The position numbers and the translations under genes are program-made. From NCBI RefSeq assembly GCF_000633935.1, contig NZ_KK214998.1:534046-598045 (forward strand): a stretch of 64,000 nt of DNA, written 5' to 3'. The notes under the pieces are model-generated. The model was not told the DNA's origin. It saw only the letters and a list, made by a program, of their open reading frames with translations, and did no database searches. Positions 26,895-35,582 of the stretch are shown here, one piece after another (the stretch's first letter is position 1; every line of letters starts with the position of its first letter). Origin of the DNA: Ectothiorhodospira haloalkaliphila ATCC 51935 (lineage in GTDB: Bacteria > Pseudomonadota > Gammaproteobacteria > Ectothiorhodospirales > Ectothiorhodospiraceae).

Positions 26895-27803
26895 CTAGCG
26901 GGAACGTCGCCACCCGGCGATGAGGCCGCCCATCACGATGAGCGCGCCACCGATCCAGTCCCTGGGGCCCAGCAGCTCGCCGGCCAGCCAGGCGGCTGAG
27001 ACGGCGCCAGCCACCAGCTCGAAGATGAGGATTACCGAGGACTGGCGCACCGGGAGCCAGGTCACGCCCACCTGCACCGTCAGGGTCATGGTGGTCATGA
27101 TCGTCATGCCCACCAGCAGGGCCACGGCGATGGTCCATGGGTCCGGCGTGAGGCCGATGCCCAGGGTGCCCGCAGCCCCCATGGCCAGCAGGGGGGCTCC
27201 AGACCAGGCCGCCAGGGTCTTCACCCGCAGCGGCATCCAGTAGGCATAGCGCACCTGGATATTGGTGGCCGAGAAGGCCATGCCCGCCAGCAGGCCCAGC
27301 AGATCCGCCCGGGTCAGGGCCAGGCCGGTGTTGGTGGGCCAGAGCATCACAAGGGCACCGGTCATGGCCAGGGTCAGGGCGAACAGCGCCTGCGGGGTGA
27401 GCGGTTCGCGTAAAAGCAGGCGCGCGAGGATGACCGCCCACACCGGCGACAGGTAGAAGAACAATAGCACCCTGACCACATCGCCCTCGATCATGCCCAG
27501 GGAGAAGGCGGTGCCCGACAGCGCCGAGGTGAGCGCAATGCCGGCAAATCGCCCCGGGTGACGGCGCACCCAGCCAAGATGGTGCCGTGCCACCACCAGC
27601 CCCACCAGGCTTGCACCGAGATAGATGAAGGCTACCGACCACAGGCCGTGCAGGCCGGCCTGTTCCAGCCAGCGCAGGGGGATCCAGAAACACCCCCAGA
27701 GCCCGGCGCCGATGAGCAGGGCGCCCACAGCCAGGCCATGGCCAGGTCCTTGTTGGATCAGGGTGGAAGTATCGCGGGTCGGGGCGGGGTTGTGGGTGGA
27801 CAT
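26895..27803 (-). CDS. DMT superfamily (EamA) transporter
   Basis: A 302-residue inner-membrane carrier with ten hydrophobic segments arranged as two EamA repeats (LLIGAGLWGCFWIPLRWLEQ at the start; IFELVAGAVSAAWLAGE near the end). Members export metabolites or amino acids; the substrate is not predictable. The start is the ATG at 27803; a TTG codon just before it is not needed. It lies 103 bp upstream of the GNAT-C39 gene on the same strand and could belong to the same transcription unit, possibly exporting a product of the ligase pathway, but that is speculative. Confidence 0.88.
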   Translation of the reverse strand: MSTHNPAPTRDTSTLIQQGPGHGLAVGALLIGAGLWGCFWIPLRWLEQAGLHGLWSVAFIYLGASLVGLVVARHHLGWVRRHPGRFAGIALTSALSGTAFSLGMIEGDVVRVLLFFYLSPVWAVILARLLLREPLTPQALFALTLAMTGALVMLWPTNTGLALTRADLLGLLAGMAFSATNIQVRYAYWMPLRVKTLAAWSGAPLLAMGAAGTLGIGLTPDPWTIAVALLVGMTIMTTMTLTVQVGVTWLPVRQSSVILIFELVAGAVSAAWLAGELLGPRDWIGGALIVMGGLIAGWRRSR

Positions 27804-27854
27804 CAAATACGGGCCTTGTGATTGAGGCGGGAACCGCGAGTCGCCAAGCCATCA

Positions 27855-27948
27855 TGGGAGCGGCCCTTGGCCGCGAAGGATTTCAGCGCAGGGCCAGTCC
27901 AGGCGGCGCACTGCTGTCGCAGGGCATCGCTGGCAGGCCAGCTCCCAC
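27855..27948. repeat. Pair of inverted REP-like palindromic elements
   Basis: Two short palindromes face each other in the gap between the EamA gene and the DUF3634 gene. The first (27855-27877) begins TGGGAGCGGCCCTTGGCC and has a GCGGCC/GGCCGC stem. The second (27925-27948) is GCTGGC-AG-GCCAGC followed by TCCCA, i.e. the opposite orientation of the same TGGGAGC head. This layout is that of paired REP elements (BIME) known from pseudomonads and related bacteria, which are mobilised by RAYT transposases. No RAYT gene lies in the window. Confidence 0.7.
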
Positions 27949-27982
27949 GAAAAGGAGGCTGTCCGTTTTTCGCTTCCCGAGG

Positions 27983-28315
27983 CTAACCGGCGGCTCGGCG
28001 GCCGCCGCCACCGTTGCCACCTGGGGGAGGGGTCCAGACGTTGCGAAAGGGCTGGTGGGTGTGTTCGGGGATGTCCCGGGAGAAGCTCAGCCGGACTCCC
28101 TGTCCCGTGCGGATGCCCTGGATCCGGCCCTGCTTGAGGCCATACATGCGTGCCACATCCCCGCAGCCCCTCAGGAAGTCCGGCGGTGGCGTGCCACGTT
28201 GTGCCTGGGCCTTGCCGTCCTGGAGCTTCACCACAAAGGCGATCCGCGCATGCCAGATGAGCAGGCCCGCGCCCACGGCGAGGATGGCGAACATGAGCAG
28301 CAGGGGCATCAGCAT
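27983..28315 (-). CDS. DUF3634 family membrane-anchored protein
   Basis: A 110-residue protein with an N-terminal hydrophobic helix (MLMPLLLMFAILAVGAGLLI) and a soluble part with the DUF3634 signature: FVVKLQDGKAQAQRGTPPPD, FLRGCGDVA and a final FRNVW. The family is common in gammaproteobacteria and has no known function. The C terminus is glycine- and proline-rich. The start at 28315 is the first Met of the hydrophobic helix; a Met two codons later is possible, and longer upstream readings add an arginine-rich, unconvincing stretch. Confidence 0.72.
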   Translation of the reverse strand: MLMPLLLMFAILAVGAGLLIWHARIAFVVKLQDGKAQAQRGTPPPDFLRGCGDVARMYGLKQGRIQGIRTGQGVRLSFSRDIPEHTHQPFRNVWTPPPGGNGGGGRRAAG

Positions 28316-28463
28316 GGCAGGGCGTCGTGGTTCACGTTTGGTGAACCGATAACCATCGCATGGCCTGGCACGCGTTCGCAAGCCGTGGTCCAATCCCTGC
28401 TGCAACGGGGCCTGATTGCGTTAAGCTGAGGGTCCATCTTCCCCGGCTCACTGGAGTCTTTCC

Positions 28464-28952
28464 ATGCTCATCACACGACGTCGTCTCCTGCTGGCCTCCG
28501 GTGCCCTGTTGCTGAGCGGTTGCGCCGCCATGCGCAGTGACTTCGAGACGCCGTCGGTGAGCCTGGAGTCCTTCCGCGTCGTGCCCAATCAGGGCATGAC
28601 GCCCCGGTTTGCCCTGGGCCTGCGGGTGGTCAATCCCAACCCCGCCAGCCTGCCCCTGCGGGGCATGAGCTACGCCGTGGATTTCGAGGGGCACCAGTTG
28701 ATCACCGGTGTAGCCAGCGACCTTGAGACCATCCCGGCGTTTGGTGAGTCACGCTTTGAGGTGGAAGCGGGGCTGGATCTGATCAACAGCCTGCGTCTGC
28801 TCAATGATCTGATGGCCCGCGCCGATCGCGATCACCTGAACTACAAGGTGCGGGCGCGGCTGGATGCGGGTGGTTTCAGCCGCCTGATCACCATGGAGGA
28901 AACGGGTCAGATTCCCATCTCAGCCCTGAGTGGTCGGCCGGCACCACGGTGA
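28464..28952 (+). CDS. LEA type 2 (WHy) domain lipoprotein
   Basis: A 162-residue lipoprotein with a twin-arginine-like RRR stretch and lipobox LLSGC (cysteine 20). The remainder is a single LEA_2/WHy domain (VSLESFRVVPNQGMTPRFAL, LRVVNPNPASLPLRGMSYAV). Bacterial proteins of this kind are linked to desiccation or osmotic stress but biochemical function is not established. GGAG lies eight bases before the ATG. It is followed after six bases by arfB. Confidence 0.86.
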   Translation: MLITRRRLLLASGALLLSGCAAMRSDFETPSVSLESFRVVPNQGMTPRFALGLRVVNPNPASLPLRGMSYAVDFEGHQLITGVASDLETIPAFGESRFEVEAGLDLINSLRLLNDLMARADRDHLNYKVRARLDAGGFSRLITMEETGQIPISALSGRPAPR

Positions 28953-28958
28953 GTTGTC

Positions 28959-29375
28959 ATGCTGCATATTTCCAACAACGTGACCCTGGGCGACTGGGAG
29001 GTAGAGATCAGCCAGATCCGCGCTCAGGGGGCGGGCGGTCAGAATGTGAATAAGGTGGCCTCGGCGGTGCATCTGCGTTTTGATATCCAGCGTTCTTCAC
29101 TGCCGCGCCTGTACAAGGACCGGTTGCTGCGGATGTCGGATCAGCGCATCAGCAAGGATGGCGTGATCATCATCAAGGCCCAGCGTTTCCGCACCCTGGA
29201 ACAGAACCGCGAAGATGCCCTGGAGCGGTTGCGGGAGTTGATCCAGGAGGCCGGGCGGCCGGTCAAGAAGCGCAAGCCCACGCGGCCGACACTGGCCTCC
29301 AAACGGCGACGCCTGGAGAAGAAGATTCAGCGCGGTCGGACCAAGGCGTTACGGGGGCCGGTCAGGTCGGATTGA
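28959..29375 (+). CDS. arfB: Alternative ribosome-rescue factor / peptidyl-tRNA hydrolase ArfB
   Basis: A 138-residue class I release-factor-like protein (YaeJ/ArfB). The catalytic GGQ is at residues 26-28 within RAQGAGGQNVNKVASAVHLR, and the C-terminal basic tail (KKRKPTRPTLASKRRRLEKK and following) is the part that enters the empty mRNA channel of stalled ribosomes. It hydrolyses the peptidyl-tRNA to release ribosomes stuck on mRNAs without a stop codon. Length and layout are normal. Confidence 0.95.
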   Translation: MLHISNNVTLGDWEVEISQIRAQGAGGQNVNKVASAVHLRFDIQRSSLPRLYKDRLLRMSDQRISKDGVIIIKAQRFRTLEQNREDALERLRELIQEAGRPVKKRKPTRPTLASKRRRLEKKIQRGRTKALRGPVRSD

Positions 29376-29401
29376 GTCCGACGCGCTTCTGCCATCGACG
29401 G

Positions 29402-29439
29402 CCCTCACCCCAACCCCTCTCCCGCTTGCGGGAGAGGGG
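29402..29439. repeat. Intergenic palindromic repeat with 12-bp perfect stem
   Basis: The core is a hairpin with arms CCCCTCTCCCGC (29414-29425) and GCGGGAGAGGGG (29428-29439) and a TT loop, preceded by the CCCTCACCCCAA leader (29402-29413). This leader-plus-hairpin sequence is a familiar dispersed intergenic repeat in many proteobacterial genomes. It lies between arfB and the YhiN-type gene and could also end transcription of arfB, although no T-run follows. Confidence 0.75.
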
Positions 29440-29466
29440 CCCGGACTACTGTTAAACTCCGCCACC

Positions 29467-30660
29467 ATGCCAACCCCTCCCACTCATTACGACGTCATCA
29501 TCATCGGCGCCGGTGCCGCTGGCCTCATGTGTGCCGGGGTGGCCGGACAACGGGGCCAGCGCGTGCTGGTGCTGGACCATGCCAACAAACCGGGCAAGAA
29601 GATCCTCATGTCCGGCGGCGGGCGCTGCAACTTCACCAACCTGCACTGCACCGCCGAGGATTTCATCAGCGCCAATCCCCACTTTGCCAAATCCGCCCTG
29701 AGCCGTTTCAGCCCCTGGGACTTCATCGCCCTGGTGGAGCGCTACGGCATTCCCTACCACGAACGGGAACACGGCCAACTGTTCTGCGACCGCTCCGCCA
29801 AGGACATCCTCAACATGCTGCTGGCGGAATGCGAGGTCGGTCATGTGGAGATCCGCACCCGCACCGCCATCAAGGATGTGCGCATCGGCGCGCCCCATCA
29901 GGTGGACACACCCACGGGGACCGTGCAGGCCGACGCCCTGGTGATTGCCACCGGGGGCTATTCCATTCCCACCATGGGGGCCACCGGGTTCGGCTTTGAC
30001 CTGGCCCGATCCCTGGATATCCCCGTGCGCGCCACACGCCCCGGGCTGGTGCCCCTCACGCTGGAGGGCAAGGCCCTCAAGCGCCTGGAGGACCTGAGCG
30101 GCATCGCCCTGGATGCCGAGGCAGGATTTGATGGCCAGAGCTTCCGGGAGAACCTGCTGTTCACCCATCGGGGGCTGAGCGGGCCGGCGGTATTGCAGGT
30201 GTCATCCTACTGGGAGCCGGGGCAGCCGGTGGAGATCGATCTCTTCCCGGGCGTGAACCTGGGCGATCACATCCGTAGCGTGCGCACGCAGCGTCCGAAG
30301 ATGGAATTGAAGACCCTGCTGGGAGAGCGACTCACCCGACGGGTGGCGCAACGCTGGTGTGATCTTTGGGTGGAGAGCAAGCCCCTGGATCAGCTCAGTG
30401 ACGAGGACATTGCCCAGGTGGAGCGGGTGTGCCAGTCATGGCAGGTGTGGCCGTCGGGCACGGAAGGGTATCGCGTGGCCGAGGTCACGGTGGGCGGGGT
30501 GGATACGGATGCCCTGTCCTCCAAGACCCTGGAGTGTCGGGCCTATCCGGGGCTGTACTTCATTGGAGAGGTGGTGGATGTCACCGGTCATCTGGGTGGC
30601 TTCAACTTCCAATGGGCCTGGGCATCCGGTCATGCGGCGGGCTGTGCGCTGGCTGGATAG
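29467..30660 (+). CDS. NAD(P)/FAD-dependent oxidoreductase, YhiN/BaiN (HI0933) family
   Basis: A 397-residue flavoprotein. The FAD-binding Rossmann motif is IIIGAGAAGLMCAGVAG at residues 10-26; the family hallmark MSGGGRCNFTN follows at about residue 51-61, and the C-terminal FAD-contact motif is LYFIGEVVDVTGHLGGFNFQ. Members are widespread; one homologue (BaiN) reduces bile-acid intermediates, but the physiological substrate in most bacteria is unknown. It stands alone on the plus strand, converging with the DUF2058 gene 21 bp downstream. Confidence 0.92.
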   Translation: MPTPPTHYDVIIIGAGAAGLMCAGVAGQRGQRVLVLDHANKPGKKILMSGGGRCNFTNLHCTAEDFISANPHFAKSALSRFSPWDFIALVERYGIPYHEREHGQLFCDRSAKDILNMLLAECEVGHVEIRTRTAIKDVRIGAPHQVDTPTGTVQADALVIATGGYSIPTMGATGFGFDLARSLDIPVRATRPGLVPLTLEGKALKRLEDLSGIALDAEAGFDGQSFRENLLFTHRGLSGPAVLQVSSYWEPGQPVEIDLFPGVNLGDHIRSVRTQRPKMELKTLLGERLTRRVAQRWCDLWVESKPLDQLSDEDIAQVERVCQSWQVWPSGTEGYRVAEVTVGGVDTDALSSKTLECRAYPGLYFIGEVVDVTGHLGGFNFQWAWASGHAAGCALAG

Positions 30661-30681
30661 CCCGCCTCGCGCGGTGGACAC

Positions 30682-31227
30682 TCACCACATCAGGTCATCC
30701 GGTATCTCGTAACCGGCGTAGGGGTCATCCTCATCCTTCGCCTTGTCCCGGGGGTCGGGGTCATTGCAGACCACCACTCGGTCGGCATCCCGCTCGGCGA
30801 TCTTGTCGGCCCCCTCCCGGGTCACCACCTCGTAGCCATCCTCCAGGGCGACAATGGCCATCCGCCCGTTGCCCAGCCGATCCCGTTGCTCCGGGGTGAC
30901 ATGCAGGTGGCGGATCAACTTGCCGTGCTGGAAGTTATAGGCGATCTCGCCACCCTCCCGGTCCTGGCGATGAGTGTCGATCAACTGGCGGATCTGCGCC
31001 TCCAGGGCCTTGCGCTCGGCGGCCTCCTTCTGCTGACGGTTCAGCTCGCGGGAGCGTTCCGCCTCCCGGCGCCGCGCCTCCTCGGCCGCGCTGGGCTGGG
31101 CCGGTTCCGCCGCCGCATTGCCTTTGCCCTTCTTTTTCTTCTTTGGCGAGGCGTGCCGCGCCTGCTTGAGTTTTTTCTCATCCACCAGCCCCGCTTTCAG
31201 GAGCTGTTCATGCAGGGAGTTGGCCAT
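30682..31227 (-). CDS. DUF2058 (YaiL-like) nucleoid-associated-type protein
   Basis: A 181-residue protein with the DUF2058 layout: an N-terminal LHEQLLKAGLVDEKKLKQAR, a lysine run (KKKKKGKGN) and a charged helical middle, then a compact C-terminal domain (IAYNFQHGKLIRHLHVTPEQ; GRMAIVALEDGYEVV). The family is conserved in gammaproteobacteria and of unknown function; the lysine-rich segment suggests nucleic-acid contact. The end, DPYAGYEIPDDLMW, is typical for the family. Confidence 0.88.
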   Translation of the reverse strand: MANSLHEQLLKAGLVDEKKLKQARHASPKKKKKGKGNAAAEPAQPSAAEEARRREAERSRELNRQQKEAAERKALEAQIRQLIDTHRQDREGGEIAYNFQHGKLIRHLHVTPEQRDRLGNGRMAIVALEDGYEVVTREGADKIAERDADRVVVCNDPDPRDKAKDEDDPYAGYEIPDDLMW

Positions 31228-31315
31228 GGGACTATCCGCGGGTGTGGGCTGGAAATGTTGGCTTGGGAAAGGGGCGACATTCTACGCCGCCCGCCCGAGC
31301 CAGAGCCAGTCCGGG

Positions 31316-33340
31316 TCAATCCTTGGGTTGGGAATCCTCCGGGGTGTGCCGTGGTGGTAGCAGGAAGCCTTGCGGATCCTTGCGCAATTCCCGCCCGTAG
31401 GCGCGCATCAACTGACGCAGGTCTCCCAGGCGCACACCCCGTGAGCGCAGCGCCACATACATGGCCAGGGCAAAGCTCACCCATAGATTAACCGCCCCGA
31501 TCACCAGCACGAACAGGAAGTACATCAGGAAGGTGGCACTCTGCATGGCCTCGATGGAGGCGACATAGCCCAGGTTGGCCGAGGCAAAGGCCACATGGCG
31601 GATATCCAGGGGCAGTCCCAGCAAAAGCCCGATGAATCCGGTGACCCCGAGCAGCACGCCAAAGAGGAAGTTGCCCATCAGAGCCCCGTAGTTCTTGTCC
31701 AGATAGTCAGCAATGCGATGACGCAACCCCATGGGCGTCACACGGGCCAGCAGGGGATTATCCCGCAGCCGGGCCCCCAGTTGCAGATAGGCGCTGCGAT
31801 TGTCGAAATAGCCTGCGATGAGCCCGGCGACGAACAACCAGACGCCGGCGATGGCCGCGTGGAATATGGCCAGACCCGCCAACGGACGCAGTTCCAGCAG
31901 GTGATAGTGCATCTGGGCCTCATCCATCACCGGCTGGTTCAACCAGGCCAGCGAGGCCCAGCCCACCAGCAGGGCCACCGGCAGCGCCAGGCTCACGTTG
32001 CCCAGCACCGCCACGAATTGGGATCGACCCACCTGGATCAGCAACCGGGCGATCTGTGCCTGGTTGGCCGCGCCCTTTTCACCGGCCTCGATGGCAGCCG
32101 ACAGTCGGGCGGCCGTCATGGCGGGCTGCTTGGTGGCCACAGTGAAATGCAGGATATGGATCAGCACGAAGCCCAGGCCATAGTTAAGGCTTACCCAGAA
32201 GGTTTCCACGCCCGGGGACAGGCCCATCTGCATGAGCTGGATCTTGATCAGGGCCATGAACGCTATGATCAGGCCGGCGCCGGCGCCGGAACCCAGCATC
32301 TGCAGATATTCGCGTCGGTTCTGGGTGATGTAGTGCTCACCGGTCTCGCCGGATTGCTCGGTGATGCTGCGCGACACCAGCTTGATGTTGTCCTGCCACA
32401 GGGCGCGCAGGCTACGCTGCCGGGCGTTCTGCACCACCATTTCCCTGAATAGCCGGGCCCCGGCACAGCGCTGGCAGGTGTTGTCGTCGCGCTTGAGGAT
32501 GTCCAGCAAGTCGCTGATGCGGGTGAGAGTCTGATCCAGACGCTCCAGTAGATGGGTCAGGCTCATGCTGCTGCCATGGGTGACTGCCCGCTTGTGAAAG
32601 CGATCCACCTGATCCATGCATTGTTGCAGGAGCACCCGGGCGTGCTCGTCGTCGTGGGCATCCTGTTTCGGGTCTTCAAGCCATTGGGCGTAGTACCGCA
32701 CATAGGCCGACAGTTCCCGCTCCAGGGCCACGAAGGGGGAGTTGCGTTCGGCAATGTCCGGGTCCAGGCGCAGCAGCTCCGGCTCCAGTTCTTCGGCGGC
32801 CACCCATAGGGAGAGCATCTCAAGTGAATAGAGCACTTGTTCCCGGGCACGCGTCAGGGCCGGGCCATTGGTGTCATCCAGGTCCACCAGAGCGTCCAGC
32901 AGCAGGATCCAGGCATCATCGGGCACCTGGGTGACCCATACGGTGTCACCAGGTCGATTGAAAACCTGGGAGAGCACATCCCGCAGATTTTCCGGGTCGC
33001 GCGGCCGAGGGTTGATCCGCTCATAGAAACGCTGGCCCAACTCCCGCACGAAGCCCCGTCGAGAGAACAGACCAATTTCGGTGTACAGCGAGAGATGTCG
33101 TGCCTCCGCCATGGAGGTTTGCAGGTGCTTGCGCAGGTCAGGCGCGGCGGGCTGCTCGCCTTTCTGGCTGCGGCCTTTCTGAGCATCATGCAACTGTTGG
33201 ATCCGTTCCACCACATCTTCGGTGGTTTCCGCTCCATCGGGGCGAAGCCAGTCCACCACGGCGCCGAGCAGGGGGACCAGGCCGGGGTGTTCTGACGTGT
33301 TGAGGCTTTCAAGCAGGGATTCGAGAGATTGCCTTGGCAT
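31316..33340 (-). CDS. Gcr-type membrane protein (family named 'site-specific recombinase')
   Basis: A 674-residue protein of the Pfam family SpecificRecomb/Gcr. The first 330 residues are soluble and helical (including a CQRC pair); the rest contains about seven membrane helices (VAVLGNVSLALPVALLVGW, FHAAIAGVWLFVAGLIAGYF, YGALMGNFLFGVLLGVTGFI and others). Despite the family name there is no tyrosine or serine recombinase motif in it, and a polytopic membrane protein is unlikely to be a recombinase, so the name should not be taken as function. It is divergent from the osmoprotectant operon. Confidence 0.85.
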   Translation of the reverse strand: MPRQSLESLLESLNTSEHPGLVPLLGAVVDWLRPDGAETTEDVVERIQQLHDAQKGRSQKGEQPAAPDLRKHLQTSMAEARHLSLYTEIGLFSRRGFVRELGQRFYERINPRPRDPENLRDVLSQVFNRPGDTVWVTQVPDDAWILLLDALVDLDDTNGPALTRAREQVLYSLEMLSLWVAAEELEPELLRLDPDIAERNSPFVALERELSAYVRYYAQWLEDPKQDAHDDEHARVLLQQCMDQVDRFHKRAVTHGSSMSLTHLLERLDQTLTRISDLLDILKRDDNTCQRCAGARLFREMVVQNARQRSLRALWQDNIKLVSRSITEQSGETGEHYITQNRREYLQMLGSGAGAGLIIAFMALIKIQLMQMGLSPGVETFWVSLNYGLGFVLIHILHFTVATKQPAMTAARLSAAIEAGEKGAANQAQIARLLIQVGRSQFVAVLGNVSLALPVALLVGWASLAWLNQPVMDEAQMHYHLLELRPLAGLAIFHAAIAGVWLFVAGLIAGYFDNRSAYLQLGARLRDNPLLARVTPMGLRHRIADYLDKNYGALMGNFLFGVLLGVTGFIGLLLGLPLDIRHVAFASANLGYVASIEAMQSATFLMYFLFVLVIGAVNLWVSFALAMYVALRSRGVRLGDLRQLMRAYGRELRKDPQGFLLPPRHTPEDSQPKD

Positions 33341-33463
33341 GGGTTCCCGCCGTTTGGATCCGTTTCATGGGGGTGACGAGGAGTCGCACTACCGCTCGAT
33401 TGTTGCGGCACTGGAGCGGAAAAGCCAGACCTCGGGCGCTGGAGTCGACCATGCGGAGGCCCT

Positions 33464-33469
33464 TATACT
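33464..33469 (+). promoter_or_regulatory. Possible -10 element for the osmoprotectant operon
   Basis: TATACT, preceded by CT, lies 30 bp before the start of the substrate-binding protein gene. No good -35 box is visible at the proper distance, which would fit a stationary-phase/osmotic sigma factor, as used by the E. coli yehZYXW operon. Low confidence because it rests on one hexamer. Confidence 0.3.
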
Positions 33470-33499
33470 CCCGCCAGATCCACAAGCATTGGAAGAGTC

Positions 33500-34411
33500 A
33501 TGTCTCGCTTCATGAAAGGACTGTTTGCACTGGCGCTTGGCGCCCTTTGCGCCGTTTCCGTGGCACAGGCCGGCAAGCCGGTGGTGGTGTCTTCGAAGAT
33601 TGATACCGAGGGTGCCGTGCTGGGTCAGATCATCCTCCAGCGGCTTGAGGCGGGTGGCATCGAAGTCCGTGACCGGCTGCAGTTGGGGGGCACGAGCATC
33701 CTCCGCGGGGCATTGAATTCGGGCGATATCGATATCTACCCCGAATACACCGGCAACGGCGCCTTCTTCTTCGATATGACCGACAGCGACGTATGGCATG
33801 ACGCCGAACAGGCCTACGCCACCGTGCGTGAGCGAGACGCGGAAAACGGCTTGATCTGGCTCGCTCCGGCCGATGCCAACAATACCTGGGCCATGAGTGT
33901 GCGCGGTGATCTGGCCCGGGCCCATGGTCTCGTCACGCTGCAGGACCTGGCCGATTATCTGAATCGGGGAGGGGAATTCAAGTTCGCCGCCAGCGCCGAA
34001 TTCGTCGAGTCGGAGCAGGCCCTGCCAGCCTTCCAGTCAGCCTATGGGTTCGAACTGCGTCCGGATCAGCTGCTGGTGTTGTCGGGGGGTAATACCGCGG
34101 CCACAATGCGCGCCGCCGCCCGTCAGACCAGTGGTGTCAATGCCGCCATGACCTACGGTACCGACGGCGGCATTCAGGCCCTGGATCTGGTGGTGCTGGA
34201 GGACACCCTGGGAGTGCAGCCGGTTTACCAGCCGGCCCCGGTGGTGAGGCAGATGGTGCTTGAGGCCCACCCTGAGATTGCCGATCTGCTGGAGCCCGTG
34301 TTCCGGGCACTGAACATGGAGACCCTGCAGCACCTGAATGGTCAGGTGGCAGTGCAGGGGCTCTCGGCCCGGCGGGTGGCCGCGGACTTCCTCTCGGATC
34401 TGGGTGAGTAA
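33500..34411 (+). CDS. osmF: Osmoprotectant ABC transporter substrate-binding protein (YehZ/OsmF-like)
   Basis: A 303-residue periplasmic protein with signal peptide ending VAQA (about residue 23). It carries the OpuAC/YehZ-type features: SSKIDTEGAVLGQIILQRLE, a DIDIYPEYTGNGAFFF segment that contributes to the quaternary-amine pocket, and LVLSGGNTAATMRAA. Members bind glycine betaine or related solutes with low affinity. It is the first gene of a four-gene operon (substrate protein, permease, ATPase, permease) and the next gene starts seven bases later. Confidence 0.92.
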   Translation: MSRFMKGLFALALGALCAVSVAQAGKPVVVSSKIDTEGAVLGQIILQRLEAGGIEVRDRLQLGGTSILRGALNSGDIDIYPEYTGNGAFFFDMTDSDVWHDAEQAYATVRERDAENGLIWLAPADANNTWAMSVRGDLARAHGLVTLQDLADYLNRGGEFKFAASAEFVESEQALPAFQSAYGFELRPDQLLVLSGGNTAATMRAAARQTSGVNAAMTYGTDGGIQALDLVVLEDTLGVQPVYQPAPVVRQMVLEAHPEIADLLEPVFRALNMETLQHLNGQVAVQGLSARRVAADFLSDLGE

Positions 34412-34418
34412 GTAACCC

Positions 34419-35582
34419 ATGTCTCGTGACGCCAGGCCCAATCGGGTCCTGGTCAGTCTGATGAGCTTGGGGCTGCTGACCTGGCTGGGACTGGATGCCC
34501 TCAGTGTGGCCCCCAATCGGCTGGTGCAGGGGACGCCCCTGAGTCCGGTTGAGGCCCTGGGATGGATGGTCACGTTGCTGGGGGCTATGTTCATGGCCTG
34601 CGTGGTGTGGCTGGCCTGGCGCCCCTCCTCTGCCAGGCTCTGGACAGCCCTGGGGCTGGTGACGGGCCTGCTGGTGGCCATGCCCCTGTGGTTGTCCGGT
34701 GCTGTTGTGGCCGTGCTGGACCCGGATATGCCTCAGGCGAGGGTGGGCATCGGCCCCGGTCTCTGGGTGCTGCTGTTCCTGTGGTTGCTGGTGCTGGTGG
34801 AGTTGCGCATTCGCTTGCGGTTGCGCCGCGTGTGGGTATGGAGCCTGCTGCTGTTCGTCATCGCCATATGGGGCATGGCATTGAGCCAATGGCTCACGCC
34901 GCTGGCGCTGGTTCAGGAATACCAGGCCCGCAGCGAACAATTCCTGGAAGCCGTGCTTTACCACCTGGCATTGGTGGGGGCAGCAGTGGGTGCCAGCCTG
35001 CTGATTGGGCTGGGCATGGCGTTGGCGATGCGTCGTTTCGATGGCCTGCGGCGCCTGGGATTCGGGGTGCTGAACTCCCTGCAGACCATTCCCAGCCTTG
35101 CCCTGTTCGGGCTTTTGCTGGCGCCGCTGGCCTGGTTGGGCAATCAGGTGCAATGGTTGGGTGCCCTGGGCGTGAGCGGGATTGGCTGGGCCCCCGCCTG
35201 GCTGGCCCTGGTGGCGTACAGCCTGCTGCCCATGGTGCGCAATACCTACGTGGCCCTGGAAGGGGTGGATCCGGGCGTGATCGAATCGGCCCGCGGCATG
35301 GGCATGAGCCCTGTTCAGGTCTTTTTCCAGGTGCGCCTGCCGCTGGCCCTGCCGGTGATGCTGGAGGGTATCCGTATCACCACCGTTCAGGCCATCGGCC
35401 TGACGGCCGTGGCGGCGCTCATCGGCGCCGGTGGGCTGGGCACCTTCATCTTCCAGGGGCTGGGGCAGGCAGCGATGGATCTGGTGCTGCTGGGGGCGCT
35501 GCCCATCATCGCCATGGCCCTGGTGGCCGATGCCCTGCTGGGCGCCCTGGCGGAACGAATGCGACGGCGGGAGGCCGCATGA
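34419..35582 (+). CDS. yehY: Osmoprotectant ABC transporter permease (YehY-like)
   Basis: A 387-residue inner-membrane protein. The first 150 residues are a separate block of about five hydrophobic helices, as in YehY, and the rest is the standard binding-protein-dependent permease domain with the EAA loop VIESARGMGMSPVQVFFQVRLP. It ends with a four-base ATGA overlap with the ATPase gene. Together with the second permease (36513-37310) it forms the membrane channel for the osmF-type binding protein. Confidence 0.9.
   Translation: MSRDARPNRVLVSLMSLGLLTWLGLDALSVAPNRLVQGTPLSPVEALGWMVTLLGAMFMACVVWLAWRPSSARLWTALGLVTGLLVAMPLWLSGAVVAVLDPDMPQARVGIGPGLWVLLFLWLLVLVELRIRLRLRRVWVWSLLLFVIAIWGMALSQWLTPLALVQEYQARSEQFLEAVLYHLALVGAAVGASLLIGLGMALAMRRFDGLRRLGFGVLNSLQTIPSLALFGLLLAPLAWLGNQVQWLGALGVSGIGWAPAWLALVAYSLLPMVRNTYVALEGVDPGVIESARGMGMSPVQVFFQVRLPLALPVMLEGIRITTVQAIGLTAVAALIGAGGLGTFIFQGLGQAAMDLVLLGALPIIAMALVADALLGALAERMRRREAA

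Noticed and set aside
31316-33340. A site-specific recombinase, as the family name suggests
   Set aside because: The protein has several membrane helices and no tyrosine or serine recombinase residues; there are no att-like repeats around it.
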